Position numbers and translations under genes: made by a program. Shown here piece by piece: positions 61,023 to 64,000 of a DNA stretch of 64,000 bases. Position 1 is the first letter of the stretch. Each line of letters opens with the position of its first letter. The notes beneath the pieces are model-generated. The model was not told the origin of the DNA and made no database searches. It saw only the letters and a program-made list of their open reading frames with translations. Source of the DNA: Peteryoungia algae. Its GTDB lineage: Bacteria > Pseudomonadota > Alphaproteobacteria > Rhizobiales > Rhizobiaceae. The DNA is taken from contig NZ_CP128477.1 in assembly GCF_030369675.1 (NCBI RefSeq), positions 1,674,001 to 1,738,000 of the forward strand. The letters are read 5' to 3'.

Positions 61023-61358
61023 ATGAAGTTGGATGAATTCGTCAAACAATCCCTGTTGGACATCTCAAAGGGCGTTGCGGCCGCTCAGGAAACCTCACTG
61101 CTTTATGTCGCTCCGGGCTACGTCAACAAAATTCGTCAAGACGGCGCCCAGAACGTGAAATTGGAGGTGGCGGTCACCGTCAACGCAGAGGGCGGCGGCG
61201 GGATATCCGTTCTTTCTTTTGGAGATCTGAAAGGATCGATTGCCCGAGAGACCGTGAGCCGTGGCAGCTTCGAGGTACCCGTCCATTTCACAGCGCCCAC
61301 TATCCACAACAAGCGCCATCACAAGAATGAGGGGCCTCTGGACCCTTTGAAAGAATAG
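61023..61358 (+). CDS. Small trypco2-like protein
   Basis: A 111-residue protein. MKLDEFVKQSLLDISKGVAAAQ at the start, LLYVAPGYVNKIRQDGAQNVKLEVAVTVNAEGGGGISV and RGSFEVPVHFTAP match the pattern of trypco2-like small proteins linked to conflict systems. GGAGG sits 6-7 bases before the ATG. It ends 11 bases before hydA. Its function, and why it sits inside a pyrimidine operon, are unknown. Confidence 0.65.
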   Translation: MKLDEFVKQSLLDISKGVAAAQETSLLYVAPGYVNKIRQDGAQNVKLEVAVTVNAEGGGGISVLSFGDLKGSIARETVSRGSFEVPVHFTAPTIHNKRHHKNEGPLDPLKE

Positions 61359-61369
61359 GGAGAGAGCAA

Positions 61370-62827
61370 ATGACCACAACAGTCATCAAGGGCGGCACCA
61401 TCGTCACCGCCGATCTGACCTACAAGGCCGACGTCAGGATCGAGGGTGGCGTGATCGTCGAGATTGGCCCGGATCTCTCCGGCGACACCGTGCTCGACGC
61501 GACTGGCTGTTACGTTATGCCGGGTGGCATCGACCCGCATGTGCATCTCGAAATGCCGTTCATGGGCACATATTCCGCCGACGATTTCGAAAGCGGCACA
61601 CGCGCTGGCCTTGCCGGCGGCACGACCATGGTTGTCGACTTCTGTCTGCCGGGCCCCGACCAGTCCCTGCTTGAAGCGCTGCAGATGTGGGACAACAAGT
61701 CTGGCCGCGCCACGGCCGATTACTCCTTCCACATGGCCATCACCGGCTGGAACGAACGCATCTTCGACGAGATGAAGACCGTCGTGCAGGACAAGGGCAT
61801 CAACACCTTCAAGCACTTCATGGCCTATAAGGGCGCACTGATGGTAAATGACGACGAGATGTTCGCCTCGTTCCAGCGCTGCGCCGAACTCGGAGCGCTT
61901 CCCCTCGTCCATGCCGAGAATGGCGATGTCGTTGCCTCCATGACGGCAAAGCTGCTCGCCGAAGGCAATAACGGCCCCGAAGCACACGCCTATTCCCGCC
62001 CCCCGGAAGTCGAGGGCGAAGCGACCAACCGCGCCATCATGCTGGCCGATATGGCAGGCGTACCGCTTTACGTCGTGCACACCTCCTGCGAACAGGCGCA
62101 TGAAGCGATCCGCCGCGCCCGGCAAAAGGGCATGCGCGTCTATGGGGAGCCGCTGATCCAGCACCTGACGCTCGACGAAAGCGAATATTCCAACCCCGAC
62201 TGGGATCATGCCGCCCGCCGCGTGATGTCGCCGCCCTTCCGCAACAAGCAGCATCAGGACTCACTCTGGGCCGGTCTGCAGTCGGGCTCGCTCTCGGTCG
62301 TCGCCACCGACCATTGCGCCTTCACCACAGAGCAGAAGCGCTTTGGCCTCGACAGCTTCGCCAAGATCCCCAACGGCACCGGCGGGCTCGAAGACCGCAT
62401 GCCGATGCTCTGGACCTATGGGGTTGCGACCGGTCGCCTGACGATGAATGAATTCGTTGCGGTCACCTCGACCAACATCGCCAAGATCCTGAACGTCTAC
62501 CCGAAAAAGGGCGCCGTCCTCGTCGGCGCCGATGCCGACCTCGTGGTCTGGGATCCGAAGCGCACGAAGACCATCTCCGCCAAGACCCAGCAGTCGTCGA
62601 TCGACTACAATGTCTTCGAGGGCAAGGAAGTCACCGGCCTGCCGCGCTACACCCTGACCCGCGGCCATGTTGCGATCGAGGAGGGCACGATCAAGACCCG
62701 CGAGGGCCATGGCAAGTTCGTGCGCCGCGAGCCGTTCACGGCGGTCAACAAGGCGCTGTCGACCTGGAAGGATCTGGTCGCCCCGCGCAAGGTGGAACGC
62801 TCGGGCATTCCGGCAACGGGGGTATGA
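61370..62827 (+). CDS. hydA: Dihydropyrimidinase
   Basis: Opens the ring of dihydrouracil and dihydrothymine to N-carbamoyl-beta-amino acids. It is 485 residues, the usual length. The amidohydrolase sites are GGIDPHVHLEMPFMGT (two His), the carboxylated Lys in FKHFMAYKG, HAENGDVV, VVHTSCEQ and ATDHCAFT (final Asp). GERSGIPATGV ends the protein. It follows preTA products in the pathway and precedes the carbamoyl hydrolase step. The ATG at 61370 has AGGGAGAG upstream. Confidence 0.96.
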   Translation: MTTTVIKGGTIVTADLTYKADVRIEGGVIVEIGPDLSGDTVLDATGCYVMPGGIDPHVHLEMPFMGTYSADDFESGTRAGLAGGTTMVVDFCLPGPDQSLLEALQMWDNKSGRATADYSFHMAITGWNERIFDEMKTVVQDKGINTFKHFMAYKGALMVNDDEMFASFQRCAELGALPLVHAENGDVVASMTAKLLAEGNNGPEAHAYSRPPEVEGEATNRAIMLADMAGVPLYVVHTSCEQAHEAIRRARQKGMRVYGEPLIQHLTLDESEYSNPDWDHAARRVMSPPFRNKQHQDSLWAGLQSGSLSVVATDHCAFTTEQKRFGLDSFAKIPNGTGGLEDRMPMLWTYGVATGRLTMNEFVAVTSTNIAKILNVYPKKGAVLVGADADLVVWDPKRTKTISAKTQQSSIDYNVFEGKEVTGLPRYTLTRGHVAIEEGTIKTREGHGKFVRREPFTAVNKALSTWKDLVAPRKVERSGIPATGV

Positions 62828-62855
62828 GCAGGTCGATGTCGGTCGCGCTTGTGTT

Positions 62856-63011
62856 CAGCCCCCTCTGTCACCTGGTGACATCTCCCCCACCCCGGGAGAG
62901 AGCGAGCCCGCGCGCCGACAGACGCGGAAACCCTCACTCAGGCGAAACCGGCATCCGCTTCGCGCCCCCTCAAGCGGCGCTGCGCGTCCCCTTCTCCCCG
63001 CTGGGGAGAAG
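62856..63011. repeat. Rhizobial intergenic palindromic repeat
   Basis: Downstream of hydA, TGTCACC-T-GGTGACA (62866-62880) is followed by TCTCCCCCACCCCGGGAGAGAG and, near 62991, a perfect 9-bp hairpin CTTCTCCCC/GGGGAGAAG. This block resembles the RIME-type dispersed repeats of rhizobial genomes, in which a CTCTGTC...GACATCTCCCCC core is common. The final hairpin may also serve as a terminator for the convergent hydA and cupin genes. Confidence 0.55.
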
Positions 63012-63018
63012 AACAAGG

Positions 63019-63432
63019 TCATACCTCGACCAGCCCATCGAGCTCCGGCAAAAGCACGACGCTCTCCTGCTCGTTGGGATCTGTACGCGCGATGATCGCC
63101 GTGCAGGGCGCATTCGACAGGTTGGCGGGCAGATGCGGCACGCCGGCCGGAATATAAAACAGCTCGCCAGCGTGAACCACGACATGGTTTTCCAGCCGCT
63201 CGCCATACCAGGTATGCGCCTGGCCGGAGAGCATGTAGATCGCCGTCTCGTGGCTCTCATGCAGATGCGCCTTGGCGCGCGCACCCGGCGGCATGGTCAG
63301 CACATGCATGCAGATGCCCTTGGCACCCACGGTCTCGGCGGCGATCCCCGCAAAATAGCTCAGCCCCTGCTTGCCCTCATAGGTATGGCCGGGTTTGACG
63401 AGCCGGCAGGTGGGTGTCGCTGATGCGTCCAT
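63019..63432 (-). CDS. Cupin-domain protein
   Basis: A 137-residue cytoplasmic cupin. The metal-binding motifs are visible: GARAKAHLHESHETAIYMLSG (cupin motif 1) and GELFYIPAGVPHLPANLS (motif 2). The ATG at 63432 (MDASATPTCRL) begins a clean cupin; the frame upstream is Arg-rich noise. It is convergent with hydA and divergent from the ABC transporter gene. The substrate is unknown; its place suggests a link to pyrimidine catabolism or to its importer. Confidence 0.85.
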   Translation of the reverse strand: MDASATPTCRLVKPGHTYEGKQGLSYFAGIAAETVGAKGICMHVLTMPPGARAKAHLHESHETAIYMLSGQAHTWYGERLENHVVVHAGELFYIPAGVPHLPANLSNAPCTAIIARTDPNEQESVVLLPELDGLVEV

Positions 63433-63556
63433 TGTCTGATCCTCGTCCCTTCGGCGGCAAGGCCGCCACTCCCGGTCCGCTACATCCGAGCGACCTTGTC
63501 CACGAAGAATGCAAGAGCCCAAAAGTCTTTGCAAGAAACCCGATTGGTTCCCGCGC

Positions 63557-64000
63557 ATGAATGACCCTTATTCCGTCGTCTCGGCAAAAGATCTGAGCCT
63601 CACATTCGAGACCGATGACGGCCCGGTCCACGCCCTCTCCAATGTCGACCTGGACGTGAAGAAAGGTGATTTCGTCTCCTTCATCGGCCCGTCCGGCTGT
63701 GGCAAGACCACCTTCCTGCGCGTCATTGCCGATCTGGAAAAACACACGGGCGGCGGGATCACCGTCAACGGCATGACGCCGGAGGAGGCCCGCAAGGCAC
63801 GCTCCTACGGTTATGTCTTCCAGGCAGCCGCCCTCTATCCATGGCGCACGATAGAAAAGAATATCGCCCTGCCGCTCGAAATCATGGGCTACAGCGCCGA
63901 CGAGAAGAAAAAGCGCATCGAGCAGACGCTCGATCTGGTCAACCTCTCGGGCTTTGCCAAGAAATATCCCTGGCAACTGTCCGGCGGCATGCAGCAGCGC
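63557..64000 (+). CDS. ABC importer ATPase (NitT/TauT type), 5' part
   Basis: The visible 148 codons run off the window end. Walker A GPSGCGKTT is at about 42-50, the Q-loop in YVFQAAALYPW and the signature LSGGMQQR at the edge, all intact. The LYPWRT sequence after the Q-loop is typical of SsuB/TauB-type subunits for nitrate, sulphonate or pyrimidine-like substrates. Its proximity to hydA suggests uptake of a pyrimidine-related compound. The rest of the transporter lies beyond the window. Confidence 0.9.
   Translation, partial: MNDPYSVVSAKDLSLTFETDDGPVHALSNVDLDVKKGDFVSFIGPSGCGKTTFLRVIADLEKHTGGGITVNGMTPEEARKARSYGYVFQAAALYPWRTIEKNIALPLEIMGYSADEKKKRIEQTLDLVNLSGFAKKYPWQLSGGMQQR

Overview
The window is about 64 kb of GC-rich, densely coded alphaproteobacterial chromosome. 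A rhizobial (Rhizobiaceae; Agrobacterium/Rhizobium-like) host is suggested by a type II glutamine synthetase gene (glnII) divergent from a gstI-like 59-codon gene, an ExoD protein, a rhizobial-type reductive pyrimidine pathway (preT, preA, dihydropyrimidinase, RutR), a MnmD separate from its oxidase partner, and a rhizobial-style intergenic palindrome. Family assignments were made by reading protein motifs; no database search was run.

Layout. 0-13 kb is mainly purine and ureide catabolism: guanine deaminase, hydroxyisourate hydrolase, ureidoglycolate lyase, OHCU decarboxylase, a DUF1989 protein and PuuE-type allantoinase. Between these lie an alpha-hydroxy-acid dehydrogenase, a HepT/MntA toxin-antitoxin pair at the head of the uraH-allA operon, the glnII/gstI nitrogen-control locus, a MerR/MFS pair and a LysR regulator. 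13-24 kb holds a DUF1045 2H-phosphoesterase, a divergent FAD-oxidase/MnmD pair, a six-PAS hybrid histidine kinase, an MttB-like methyltransferase, a WYL regulator and an AlkD-like protein. 24-32 kb holds an RhlE-type helicase, a DMT transporter, the ATP-grasp/alpha-E/transglutaminase operon with a J-domain protein, a MarR regulator and tRNA-Arg(CCG).

32-43.5 kb is the most unusual part. A 1711-residue protein is built almost wholly from Ser/Thr-rich octapeptides, with a 17-octad (136 aa, 408 bp) higher-order period. It diverges from a GT41 (SPINDLY/OGT-like) glycosyltransferase gene. Downstream of that come a glycosyltransferase-like protein with a lectin-like insertion, UDP-galactopyranose mutase and UDP-glucose 4-epimerase. 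I infer a repeat protein together with its own O-glycosylation cassette.

43.5-51 kb has a bacterial voltage-gated sodium channel, an ABC-F ATPase, a short accessory stretch (serine recombinase, an unrecognised beta-rich protein, a secreted trypsin-like protease), a truncated haemoglobin, DUF423, VOC and DUF2325 proteins. 51-64 kb is the reductive pyrimidine degradation region: preT-preA, RutR, an M20 carbamoyl-amide hydrolase, dihydropyrimidinase, a cupin and the start of an ABC importer ATPase. It is interrupted by a GGDEF-EAL protein, ExoD and a DMT exporter.

Regulatory sites read directly include a sigma-54 promoter for glnII, one NtrC palindrome at the gstI promoter, a SoxR/MerR-type operator, two RutR-like operators, a tRNA promoter and several intrinsic terminators.
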